A stretch of 64,000 nucleotides of DNA from Ustulina deusta (taxonomy: Eukaryota > Ascomycota > Sordariomycetes > Xylariales > Xylariaceae): positions 558,001-622,000 of the forward strand of contig JAJNNX010000022.1 of NCBI GenBank assembly GCA_023159155.1. The letters are read 5' to 3'. The position numbers and the translations under genes were made by a program. Below, piece by piece: positions 1 through 9,848 of the stretch. Each line of letters starts with the position of its first letter. Positions within the stretch are counted from its first letter, which is position 1. The notes under the pieces were generated by a model. It was not told the origin of the DNA and ran no database searches. It saw only the letters and a list, made by a program, of their open reading frames with translations.

Positions 1-52
1 GAACCCGGGAGACTGGGTTACTATAGTGTAGGTTCGACTCCTATTCTCTCGA
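1..52 (+). tRNA. possible 3' part of a tRNA gene cut by the window edge
   Basis: Bases 31-41 match the RNA polymerase III B-box consensus GGTTCGANTCC. They sit in a five-pair T stem (28-32 with 40-44, one G-T pair) around a seven-base TTCGACT loop. A seven-base strand and an A discriminator (45-52) follow, as at a tRNA 3' end. The acceptor 5' strand and D arm would lie before the window. No normal anticodon loop with T33 is visible in bases 1-25, and no T4 terminator follows closely. This may therefore be a tRNA relic or a chance match. Confidence 0.33.
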
Positions 53-1409
53 GCGCAATTGGTGCGGCTATAGCCAGTCTCACGTTGATAGTAGTCCATA
101 ATAATAAAACAATAAGTACTCGAGTAACTTAAGTTATATAATTATGGTTAACAGCATTACTTTAGTCAAGTCTTTTAGTCCAGAACATCAGCATATACTC
201 TATTAGTTAGTAGTGATTTAATTATGTTAAATTTAATTGTGCTCCATTATGATCGACTGGTTCCCTGGGCGTACGTTTGACCTACCGGTACCTCCTTTAA
301 CCAGGGCAAGGTAAGTACCCCTCTATTTACACTTACTCACATTGTCCATTTCGAGAGAAGTTAGTCGGCAAGTATTAACGTCAAGGCTATCCTTATAGCT
401 ACGTAACTAAACTGTGAGTATTGCAGCAACGAAAATAGTTATATGTAGATTAAAGCCCTATGATACCTAACCCATCTGCTCACTAGGGATGAACATATTC
501 TCACTAAGACCGCATCTATTAATCCCTTGAAGACCATCCCACATAGCAGTAGAGCTATAATGATAACATTTTCGCAAACTGACTGAAATAGGTACTTACG
601 ATATTTCTAACTGGAATCAGGTAGATGCGCATCGGCACCGATTCCGTGTACTCCACACCAGGTAATGCCACAATGCACAATCATTCTCGTCCCACTACGG
701 CACCGTGCGTCGTTTGATCTAATTAAGTATCTGTGGCGAAGACGGAAGACGGCCTGATACCGATCCCGCATCTCCGTAGACTTCCAACCCACCTGCTAAG
801 ATCGAGATCCCGTTGATTCAAGTCCGAGACTACGGAACAGCATTTGTCACTTGTAAGGACAGAATAGGATCGATACATGAAACAGATGGGTGCCCAACTG
901 TCACAACGGCCAGCTCGTATGCCGTGAGCCAATAATACAAAAGGTCAGCAATACTCCAAAGTGGAGTATCCGGGCTTTCGTATGTATATCGCTTCCGAGT
1001 ACGATCCGCATACCAGCGTATGCCCCCTGGCATAACACTAACAATTACGTCTTTTAAGGGTTGAAAAATGAGAGATTCCAATAACAATCAATGTATAACC
1101 CTGTAAGGTTATGCAACGAGGGCACCCTCCGATCCTCCGACCCTCCGGTCAAGGCGACGTTGAAGAAGGTGTTGAGTCATGCGGGGTGAGAATCCAGCCG
1201 CCACAATGCGGAGAAGGGTGTAGGTAATAATATTGACGTAGACATTTTGTTGGAAGCAACCCATTTCTTTTGCATGATTGTCAGCGATCCCAGATTGTCT
1301 CGTCTCGACGACCGTCCGGTTGAGAAACAGATATAAAGCCACTCTCTCGAGATTCAGTTCTGACCATATTGTGTATCAAACCTACCCGCATTAGAATAGT
1401 TCTGCCAAT
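53..1409. other. gene-free stretch upstream of the P450
   Basis: About 1.35 kb, AT-leaning, with only short overlapping reading frames on the minus strand (roughly 600-1340) that lack recognisable protein character. No repeat, tRNA or conserved domain was recognised. It probably holds the P450 promoter just before 1410. Confidence 0.5.
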
Positions 1410-3436
1410 ATGAACGAGACATCCCTATTCACTTTTGGCCCCCCCTCGATGGAGAGTCTTATGACTTTTAATTCACTCCCGTACTTCATTGGTATCGTCT
1501 TATTGACGTTGACCACGTACACCTGGACGACATCTAACTCCAGTCTGAAGAAACTTCCATATGTTAACCCTCCCAATTTCTTCTCGAATGCGCAAGCTAG
1601 GGCAAGTCTAGTGGCAAAAGAATTCGATGCTAGCTGAGCCTCTAATGTACATCATATAGCGCGATTTCCGGCATTCTGCAAAGACTATGCTGCAGACTGC
1701 TAGAAAGCATTACCCTACCCAGCCATACCGAATGACCACGGACTACGGAGAGGTCGTATTGCTACAATCTGAATGGTTCGATGAGATTCGCAATAACCCA
1801 CACCTCAGCTTCATGGGGACAGTGGCTCAAGTATATATTTATTGCTGGCCTTAATGCATTAATAATACTCGGGCTAATTGAAAATATCTTAGGAACGTAT
1901 TAGTGAAATCCCAGGTTTCGAACCGCTCGCGGCATTTGGAGAAGAGGGTGAACTTGTGAAGATTATAGCAAGAAAGCAATTAACTAAGATGCTCAGTTAG
2001 TCCAACCTGCCCTTTGGCTTCCAGGTTGTCGCTGCTGAATCGTTGTAGACCAAATCACCGCACCATTATCCGAAGAGATTGCGTTCGCTGTATCTATCAA
2101 CCTCGGGGAACCCGCTGGTCAGTGTTCTGTGGTCCTTGATACTTTTCATCACGCGAAACTAATTCTTCTAGACTGGCGTGAGATGGAAATCATGCCTGTT
2201 CTACGTGATATCACTGTCCGCATGTCATCTCGGATATTCCTAGGTAAAGAGCTCGCGAGAAACAAAGATTGGTTACAAATCATGGGCGACTACACAGTTG
2301 ATACGACGAAAGCGATACGTACACTCACCAATTATACGAAGAACCTAAGGCCGTATATCGGCTGGCTCTTCCCAGAATGCAAACGAGTTCGAGACTACTA
2401 TAGGCGAGCAAGGGAGCTGATAGAACCCGTTTTGAAGGATAGGGAGAATTTGAAACGAGCCGCTATCGCAGATGGTCAACCACCGCTGGTTTTCAATGAC
2501 GCACTGGAATGGATTACCCAGGAATCAAAGGAGAGCAACGCTAGATATGACGTGGCGACCTTCCAATTAATAATTTCTGTCGTGGCAATTGGCACGACGA
2601 CGGAAACACTCCAGTCGGTTTTAATCGACCTTATCGAGCACCCGGAGACAATGCAAGCTGTGCGAGATGAAATTGTTCAAGTATTGAGGGCGGAAGGCTG
2701 GAAGAAATCTTCTCTCTACAATATGAAGTTGCTTGATAGTGTGATCAAGGAGACTCAACGGTAAGTATCACCTCGAGTCAAATTTTTTTCTCTTGTTTTA
2801 GCCATTTTAGGTGTAATATGGAGGATTTTTTTCAGGCTTTACTCCCATCCTACAGCCTTTTAAGTTTCCCGAGCACATATTACTCTCAAAATAACCATAA
2901 CTAACTCTGAGTGTTGCAGTCTCAGCCCATTCTTTTCAGGTAAGCAAATAAATTCCAGAGCCCAGCATAACGCCTCCAAAATACTGATGAGCCTTGGCGT
3001 AATAGCTATGCGCCGTTCCGTGGAGGCAGACGTAACATTGTCAGACGGCACTCTTCTCAAGAAAGGGACTCGCATCCACATCGACACACACCGCATGGTA
3101 GACCCGGAAGTTTACGAGAACCCAGAAGAATGGAAGGGAAGTCGCTTTTTTGAGCTGAGAGCGCAGCCTGGAAAGGAAAATATGGCGCAATTGGTGACTA
3201 CCAGCATTGATCATTTCGCCTTTGGCCTCGGTCTGCATGCGTGCCCCGGACGCTTCTTCGCTGCCAATGAATTGAAGATCGCTCTCTGTCATCTCTTGAT
3301 TAAGTACGACTGGAAGTTGGCACCGGGAACTCCTGAAAATATCGTGCGCATTGGATTTTTACAGAGAGCGAACCCAGCCACCAAGGTGCTCTGTCGAAGG
3401 AGAGAAATGGTGGAGCTTGACATCGACTCTATCTAG
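1410..3436 (+). pseudogene. cytochrome P450 monooxygenase gene, apparently disrupted
   Basis: The exons read as a fungal class II P450: N-terminal membrane anchor (about residues 22-40), I-helix segment IGTTTET, K-helix KETQR (ExxR), and heme loop FAFGLGLHACPGRF with its cysteine ligand. Fitted exons are 1410-1646, 1696-1830, 1893-1995, 2049-2760, a possible 20-nt exon 2920-2939, and 2992-3436. The first three junctions are phase-perfect with good GT/AG and branch sites, and the upstream residues (PYRMTTDYGEVV, FEPLAAFG) look conserved. Two defects are seen. An in-frame TGA lies at 1635-1637 inside exon 1, where the two flanks align around a single codon. Near 2761-2991 I could not find a splice path that keeps frame between KETQR and LGVIAMRR. 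The style resembles P450s of fungal diterpene and indole-diterpene pathways, but that is inference from memory, and the substrate is unknown. A sequencing error or an unusual intron could explain either defect. Confidence 0.62.
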
Positions 3437-3901
3437 GACAATACGGCTATGAGAATTGCAGGCGCGAAACTCGGAATGCTATCTCCTTGATTTTTTTCCT
3501 TCTAAATTGTTGGGTTGTACCTGGGCAGCACGAGATACAAAGTTAGTTTCAGTTGAGGAAAATATATCCTACCATGCCTACTCCTAAACGGCAACCTTGG
3601 ACTATCGTTTATTTCCGTATTAATAAAAGAAGAAAGTAAAGAAATCACAGAGCGAACCTACCAGTGAACATGAAGATGTCGAAAACCATATATTTACCTA
3701 ATAGTTATGATAATATCACTTCTATAGTAACTCATTTGTTCTCTCAGACACAGTATGTCAGTTGAAGAAGGTATTGATCCATAAACTACTACCGAATCAC
3801 GCGTTTAACAGTGCTATCTGCAATCTAATTGTAATTTTTGTCCAACCAACCCTAAACCTAAACTAATCCAACCATCTTTCATCATTATGTGTTGTTACTT
3901 A

Positions 3902-3948
3902 TGTCACGGAAAAAGCAACACCGTTAGTGCCGTGAAGGTACTAACGGT
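3902..3948. repeat. nested inverted repeats (hairpin) with TCACGG/CCGTGA ends
   Basis: ACCGTTAGT (3920-3928) is perfectly inverted at 3940-3948 with an 11-base loop. Overlapping it, TGTCACGGAA (3902-3911) faces TTAGTGCCGTGA (3924-3935), giving an inverted TCACGG/CCGTGA pair. Nearly the same two end sequences recur at 62699-62708 and 62816-62827. This could be the remnant ends of a small inverted-repeat element. Identity with a known family is not claimed. Confidence 0.5.
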
Positions 3949-4038
3949 ATATATAGATCCACATCTCTGCGACAACTTATTAATAACACAAAAACGTCTG
4001 GACACATTACTAGTCGTAGCTAAGTGAGCGGAGACGAA

Positions 4039-4113
4039 ATCTGTCTAAATAGCGACTCTACCACAAGCTCAAGTCTTGTCTTATCCTTATAACTGTTACA
4101 GATAAGACAGATT
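4039..4113. repeat. two interlocking inverted repeats
   Basis: AATCTGTCT (4039-4047) is perfectly inverted at 4105-4113. TGTCTTATC (4077-4085) is perfectly inverted at 4101-4109 with a 15-base loop. The two pairs share their right arm, so alternative hairpins are possible. The function is unknown, and chance is possible in AT-rich DNA. Confidence 0.45.
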
Positions 4114-4855
4114 CTCTTCGATACTGGATAGTATATGACGGGCTCGTGTCATAGTTGGTTTTGGAACAGATGACCAAATAGTCCAATGGAGAAAATACAT
4201 CAAATTGGTACCTGGCTACTGAAGTCAAGTATGATTCTGTTATAGCGTTCTCGACACAGTATTTTCGCCTCTGGATATTGGGATGAAGCAGGACTAAAAT
4301 ATTTCTGAAGTATCTGATAAATCAGTTATTTGAAGAAGATTACGTACAGATGAGTTCTTACCTAGCAGGTCTTATCAGATGGGCTATTACTTATATCATG
4401 TCTTGAATTACTCAATACAAGACCTTGTCACATATATCTCTACTGCAAAATCTACTCTATAGCGGAGTCTTTCTCTCATTCAAGCCGTGTTTATTCCTAC
4501 CAAGCTCACTTGAGAAACGTCCTCTAATGTTTCTGCTTCTAGTCCAGATTTCCTCAGTCTCATCCAGCGGTGAATGATAATACTTTCTGTCCTTATCAAG
4601 CAACAGACTACAATGTTATACAGTCGCACTACATTTGGGCGCAAAAATAGAACGTTGTTTATTCGAGTGCTTGACTATCTATAATTACTTACTGATATGT
4701 GCTTACGGCAGATTCAGCACAGCCATCGACAAGTTCAACCAGAGCATTGATACTCCTAACGATTGCTACATCGAAGCCATACCACCGAAGAATATATTCC
4801 TGGAATTCCCTGCAATTGAAAGCTGATATTCCTGTTAGTACTCTTCGCCAGAAAT

Positions 4856-5870
4856 TTACGGGCTGTGCGACGCTATACCTTTCTCCAATCGTCTCGCGAA
4901 TTCCGTGATTTTCACATCCATCCCCAGTCCGGATAACTCAACAAAGGCTACTTCAGATGGCAAAGGACTCTGGTTTTCATATGCCCATGTACACCGAACC
5001 TCTGCACATAGCACGGCCTTGACCTCCGAAACGGAGAGTGTAGGTGCACGAGGAGAGTCCTGTGGATGAGTTCTAATATGATCAAGTCTTTTCAGAAAGC
5101 TTTGTACCTCCATAGGCTCATCGACGTGCTTGACAAAATCCCCAAACCCTGATTGATTGAGTTCCTCTGCGAAATTGCAAGACAATGACATTATGTCCTT
5201 GACACGATCAATCAGATCGAGATCACCGGTTAGCATGACCCAGTTGTTGGAGATGGCTTGTGTCAGATCATCGAGGGTGTATGTTGTGCGTTCTTGGACA
5301 ATCGAGAGCATATAGCCGATCTTGAATAGCTCTTCGGATTGATGACCGGTGGCATGTTTCATGGCTTTAGCTATTTTAATGGGTAGCATGGCATAGTCGG
5401 CAGCGAGGCGCTCGACACCATAGTTCTCGAAGTTCGGGTCTGCAGCTTGAGCTGCAGCCAAGAATGCGGGCCACCCGCTATCAAGACCCTCTGGGTCGGT
5501 TGGCTTACTCTCCGGGTTAGTATCCGTACTAAGGTTTATGTAGTTTATGTGGGAAGCTGGTGATTCCTACAGTTTCTTTGAGAGCAAGATCCATTGTTTT
5601 CCCATCGGATAAGTTATCAAGGAGCCGTTCCAGACTACCGTTTGATTCCGTCGCTAAAAGTGTACTGATATAGAAAAGATATAAGAGACGATTCTCAAAA
5701 AAGAAGGACCAAGAATAGTACGAAAATGAACCGAGGCATACCGAAGGGCTGACTAGCGAAACAGAACGTGTGCGGTAAGGGCAATTGAATTCTAATGCTG
5801 TCACGCAACAGCAGATTACCCATACATTTTCTTTTTTGGGCGAGTCCTCAGAGTAGCGAACGCCCAACAT
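4856..5870 (-). CDS. hypothetical protein, alpha-helical, 5' exons tentative
   Basis: The minus-strand frame ending at 4856 is open for more than 200 codons and has coding character (GVERLAADYAMLPIKIAKAM, EVQSFLKRLDHIRTHP). I recognise no domain. It is open upstream of any ATG in that frame, so 5' exons must exist. A model that fits phases starts at ATG 5870 (MLGVRYSEDSPKKEN). It uses a 7-nt exon CCCTTCG, then a segment reading TESNGSLERLLDNLSDGKTM and ending LALKET. It then splices from GTAGGA to just after a TACTAAC branch site, entering the main frame at SKPTDPEGL. The last acceptor (GGAG) and the 7-nt exon are weak, so the 3' two thirds are more secure than the start. It stands alone between two gene-free regions, which gives no hint of a role. 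Confidence 0.45.
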
Positions 5871-7507
5871 GTCCAGCCGCAGTTAATCAGATCAAACAAA
5901 GTTATATTTTGTAGCACGTAACACAACGCATGCTGCTTGATTCTTGCGACAGGTGTCTGTGAGATTCAGATATGCACGTCTACGATTGACGAAGATATAT
6001 TCGCAATCATCTTTTTATGTGTTATTTTTTATTATATTGTGACATCAACGTCTAGAGGTGGATTCCATCTGACATCAATTACAGTACGTCCTTGTGCTCT
6101 ACCATCTACTTACATATGCATCTCACTATTTCTCAACAGTCTGTAGAAGCCTGCTTAGTTCCGTGATGGAGGTTTGGTATCAGCAGGTCAAGTCATCACA
6201 TGTGACATTTCGGCCCGCTATTATATTCACTAAACTTTTTATATTTTTAAAATTTTCATTTAATAATCCCTTGCTCTCTTCATCTCGTTATTAAGAGATG
6301 CTCAAGAGCACAAAGTCCACCTGCTCTGCGAGACGAAATGAGAATATCTGGAAATTTACGTGCAACTAAGTGACAAGGGGTGTACTTAGTGTGGTGTGAG
6401 GGCATCTCACGATACTGTTCCGGTCTGGTACCTCGCTCTGCATTTTTTACCATCTCTCCCCCTTTCTCGGTTAGAACCTCAAACAGGTGTCACAATATGT
6501 ATATAATAGCCGCAGACAGGTCAAGCGCCCGACTTGACTACGTTTTACTTTTGGCAGTGTTGCGGTATAATGCTGCAGTTTCTGCTCCGTGAGAACAGGC
6601 GCGCGAGGTAGGTCCCGTCACGGACATCCTGTGAGCCACCCGGATTATTTGGAAGGTATTAATATGCATAAAAGCAGTGCTAACCTTGACGCACCAAGGC
6701 AAGAGCAAGGAGAAAATACGCTAAGCCTAGTTCGTTGTGCGCCATACTCGTCTCATGGGCAGGAAGTGCTAATTATTGGACAGAATTTATTACGATTCGT
6801 CATATACATAGTCTTTGGACTTGAATGACTGTCTAGTCAGTTTTCGTCGAATCACGGTTGCGGACAGGTATGCAGCTCTGAACGTTTCAAAGTACCAAAG
6901 ATCGGGCGCCACACGTGCCACTGGACATCGGTTGGAGAGTCAGAGCGTGGGCATCTTTGGCATGTGAAGGCGTCCACCCTACTAACAATAATACTAGGCT
7001 AACAGCTCCAACCAATGAGATGCCATATTTCTCGGACCTCGGCGGGTAGTGGAGATACTTGTGACATCAGCGTTAGCGTGCACTGGGGAAGCAGCCGCGA
7101 CAACACTGTAATGCACTGTCAGGTAGGTACTGCGTTGCAAACATGCGCCAACCAAGCTGGGCAAGTCCCGAGGTCCAGGAGAACCGATCGCTTTGTCATG
7201 GTCGGGATTCATTCCTCGTTGAACACGGCAATTCTGTCCAAGTTACCTACATATCGACGCAACAACCCTCCACTTTGAAGAGAAAGAGGAATTGCTCGTT
7301 AGAATACCCGCGGATCTAAGTCTACCCTGTCGTATTTGTGGACCATTTGGAAGCTATAAACAGGAAGATGGGTGGTGAGTTTTCATCTTCGTTGCCACAT
7401 TCTTATACCCTTCCTGCTCTCCGTGCTCTCCCTTCTCTCCCTCCTCTAGTCCGAGACAAGACAGCAAGAACTTCGACGACGGAGCCAAGCACTGACAATA
7501 GCTCAAA
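5871..7507. other. gene-free stretch before the thiolase
   Basis: About 1.6 kb with only short, unconvincing frames and a TCACATGTGACA palindrome near 6197-6208. The last about 100 bases before 7508 are pyrimidine-rich, as expected for the thiolase promoter and leader. Nothing else is recognised. Confidence 0.45.
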
Positions 7508-9000
7508 ATGACAGCCATCGATAGATTGTCGCAGCTCTCCAGCCAGATCTCTGGCTCTAAGTCCGCGCGGGAAAAGCTCCTTCAGAAGAATGCCGATGAT
7601 GTATGTGATGAATCGACAACCCGCCCTGCCCTGCCACGCCCTCCTCGACAAAGCCAGTCGTCGTAAACACCAAATTACAGCAAATGATAGAACTGACCAG
7701 AGCGTTTCCCCTCTAGATCGTCGTAACAGCATGCCTGCGCACAGCCTTCACCAAGGGCGGCAAGGGTGCATTTAAGGACACGGCGGCAGCGGACCTGATG
7801 GCGGGGGTCTTGAAGGGCATACTCACACGCTCTAACATCGACCCGGCGCTAGTAGAAGACATATGCGTGGGCGAAGTGCTGGCGCCTGGCGGCGGTGCCA
7901 CCGAGATGCGTGCCGCTGCACTCGTGGCCGGGCTCCCCGAGACCACCGCCGTGCGCACCCTCAACCGTCAATGCTCATCTGGTCTGCAAGCCTGTGTCGA
8001 TGTCGCTAACCAGATCCGCACCGGCATGATCGAGGTCGGTATCGGTGCTGGTGTCGAGAGTATGAGTTTGCAATATGGGTACGCTATGCTTTCTTGTCCC
8101 CATATCCCCCCGAACACTTTGTTGCACGTTTACCTTGTTACGCTCTGCCCCCCCTCTCCAGGTATACTACCACAAGCTGTAGAAGCTAACGTTAGTCCCA
8201 GCCCCGCGGCTGTAACAGAGTTCTCGGACCTACTCGAATCGCACCCCGAGTCTGCGAATTGTAAAGTATCAATGGGCGTTCTGTCCGAAGATATGGCCAA
8301 GGACCGCAAGATTAGCCGTGCTGACCAAGATGCCTTCGCGGCTTCTTCGTACCAAAAGGCGCTCAAGGCGCAAGAAGCTGGCCTCTTCAACGAGGAAATT
8401 CACCCTCTGACTGTCAAATTTGAGGACCCAAAGTCGGGAGAGACACGCGAGGTTACGGTGACGAAGGACGACGGCGTGCGCCCTGGCATCACAGCCGAGT
8501 CCCTCGGTAAGATAAGGCCCGCTTTCGCGAAAGATGGCAGCATCCACGCTGGCAATGCGTCCCAGATCAGCGACGGTGCTGCCGCTGTGTTGATGATGAA
8601 GCGTAGCACAGCCGAGCGCCTCGGACAAACGATCTTGGGCAAGTTCGTCGCCGCCTCCGTGGTCGGCGTCAAGCCCTTGCTCATGGGCATTGGTCCCTGG
8701 AAGGCCATCCCTAAGGTCTTTGAGCTCACCGGCCTGACTAAAGACGACGTTGATATCTTCGAGATCAACGAGGCCTTTGCGTCTCAGTGCCTGTGGTGCG
8801 CCAATGAGCTCGGCCTCCCTCTGGAGAAGATTAATCCCAAGGGTGGTGCCATCGCTTTCGGTCACCCTCTCGGCTGCACAGGCGCCCGACAGGTGAGCAC
8901 CCTGCTTTATGAGCTGAGGAGGCGCGGTGAGAAGGTGGGTGTTACAAGTATGTGTATTGGTACCGGTATGGGCATGGCAGCTGTGTGGGTTGCTGAATAA
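7508..9000 (+). CDS. POT1: 3-ketoacyl-CoA thiolase, peroxisomal
   Basis: This enzyme cleaves 3-ketoacyl-CoA with CoA to acetyl-CoA and a shortened acyl-CoA, the last step of peroxisomal beta-oxidation. Exons are 7508-7600, 7717-8078 and 8202-9000, giving 417 residues, the usual length. The second intron is 123 nt and stays open when read through. The choice of acceptor at 8201 restores the family run LQYG-PAAVTEF. The nucleophilic cysteine is in NRQCSSG (about residue 117). The active-site histidine is in AFGHPLG, and the second cysteine is in CIGTGMGMAAV near the end. Residues 6-14 (RLSQLSSQI) resemble a PTS2 peroxisomal signal (R-L-x5-H/Q-L), the last position being I rather than L/A. The N-terminal signal and the gene length favour the Pot1/Fox3 type over the cytosolic acetoacetyl-CoA thiolase Erg10. 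The neighbours are unrelated. Confidence 0.9.
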
Positions 9001-9848
9001 ATGGGGACCCTGTACAAAAAAACATAACTTCGGAACCATGTAAGACTAGCAAACAGAAATGAGACTACGATCCATTGAGCTGAAATGAAGACGAATCTGC
9101 ATCTGGTTATGTGTCGTTAGGAAAGTATCCACTAACGGCCGGTACACCTCTTGTTAGACCTCTGCGCGCAAGTTTCCAAGCTAAATATTTATTTGTTTAC
9201 TAATTCAGGTGTGATGTGTTCTGTCGTTGCGAAGCTAGTTAGTTACCTTGGTATATATAATACCTACTTGCTTAGGTATCGCATCTCAAGGTTATAGGCT
9301 GCGCCCTGAAGTCCTCATGAATTAATTACACTAACTACATAGCTAGTTCTCAATCACGGGGTCGCACGGAGCGAACATCTTTGGTACATTTGCGAACGAA
9401 AACAACTGAGTGCTTCAGCCCTCGTCTCCAATATCCTAGACATTGATTGCCTTGCACTATATTTTTACGGCGCTGTCCGGCCCTTTTAAAAGATGGCAAG
9501 ACCGTCTCCGGCTCCCGGTGTCGAATCCTGCGATGGACGTGAGGAGAATCGCCGCGCCGAATACGTCGAACACGCCTGCAGCAGCCTCGTTATTACTATG
9601 AGAACCATCGCCCGTACCGTCACCAACACCGCAGCATCATAGCCCTCTAGCAACTGGCAGCTGACGGCACGAGCTGAGACGTGGTTGGAGGAATATGAGG
9701 AGCACGCAGGCTATCTAAGCATACCTTACAGTGAGTCCCGAGGGCAAGACATATATCTCTCCGACCATGACGACTATCCTCATGACCTATACTGGCATCA
9801 GTGCCTTAACATCGGATCGCCATCTTACCTATCTACTCACCCTATCTA
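9001..9848. other. spacer between convergent genes
   Basis: The thiolase (plus) and the cyclodeaminase-like gene (minus) converge here. The stretch holds their 3' ends and short frames only. A plus frame at 9685-9957 overlaps the last exon of the opposite gene and is probably not a gene. Confidence 0.45.

Larger units (their letters stand above)
3437..4855. other. gene-free AT-rich stretch with several short inverted repeats
   Basis: No credible gene. A plus-strand frame at 4635-4826 lacks features. The notable content is a group of small perfect inverted repeats between about 3902 and 4113, described separately. The texture suggests decayed mobile DNA, but no transposase remains that I can recognise. 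Confidence 0.45.

Noticed and set aside
3843..3870. CCCTAAACCTAAAC run resembling telomere repeat
   Set aside because: Only one or two irregular units, not TTAGGG arrays. The location is internal.
8269..9039. 256-codon minus-strand frame antisense to the thiolase
   Set aside because: It lies entirely opposite conserved thiolase exons, and its sequence has no domain. It is a mirror of GC-rich codon usage.
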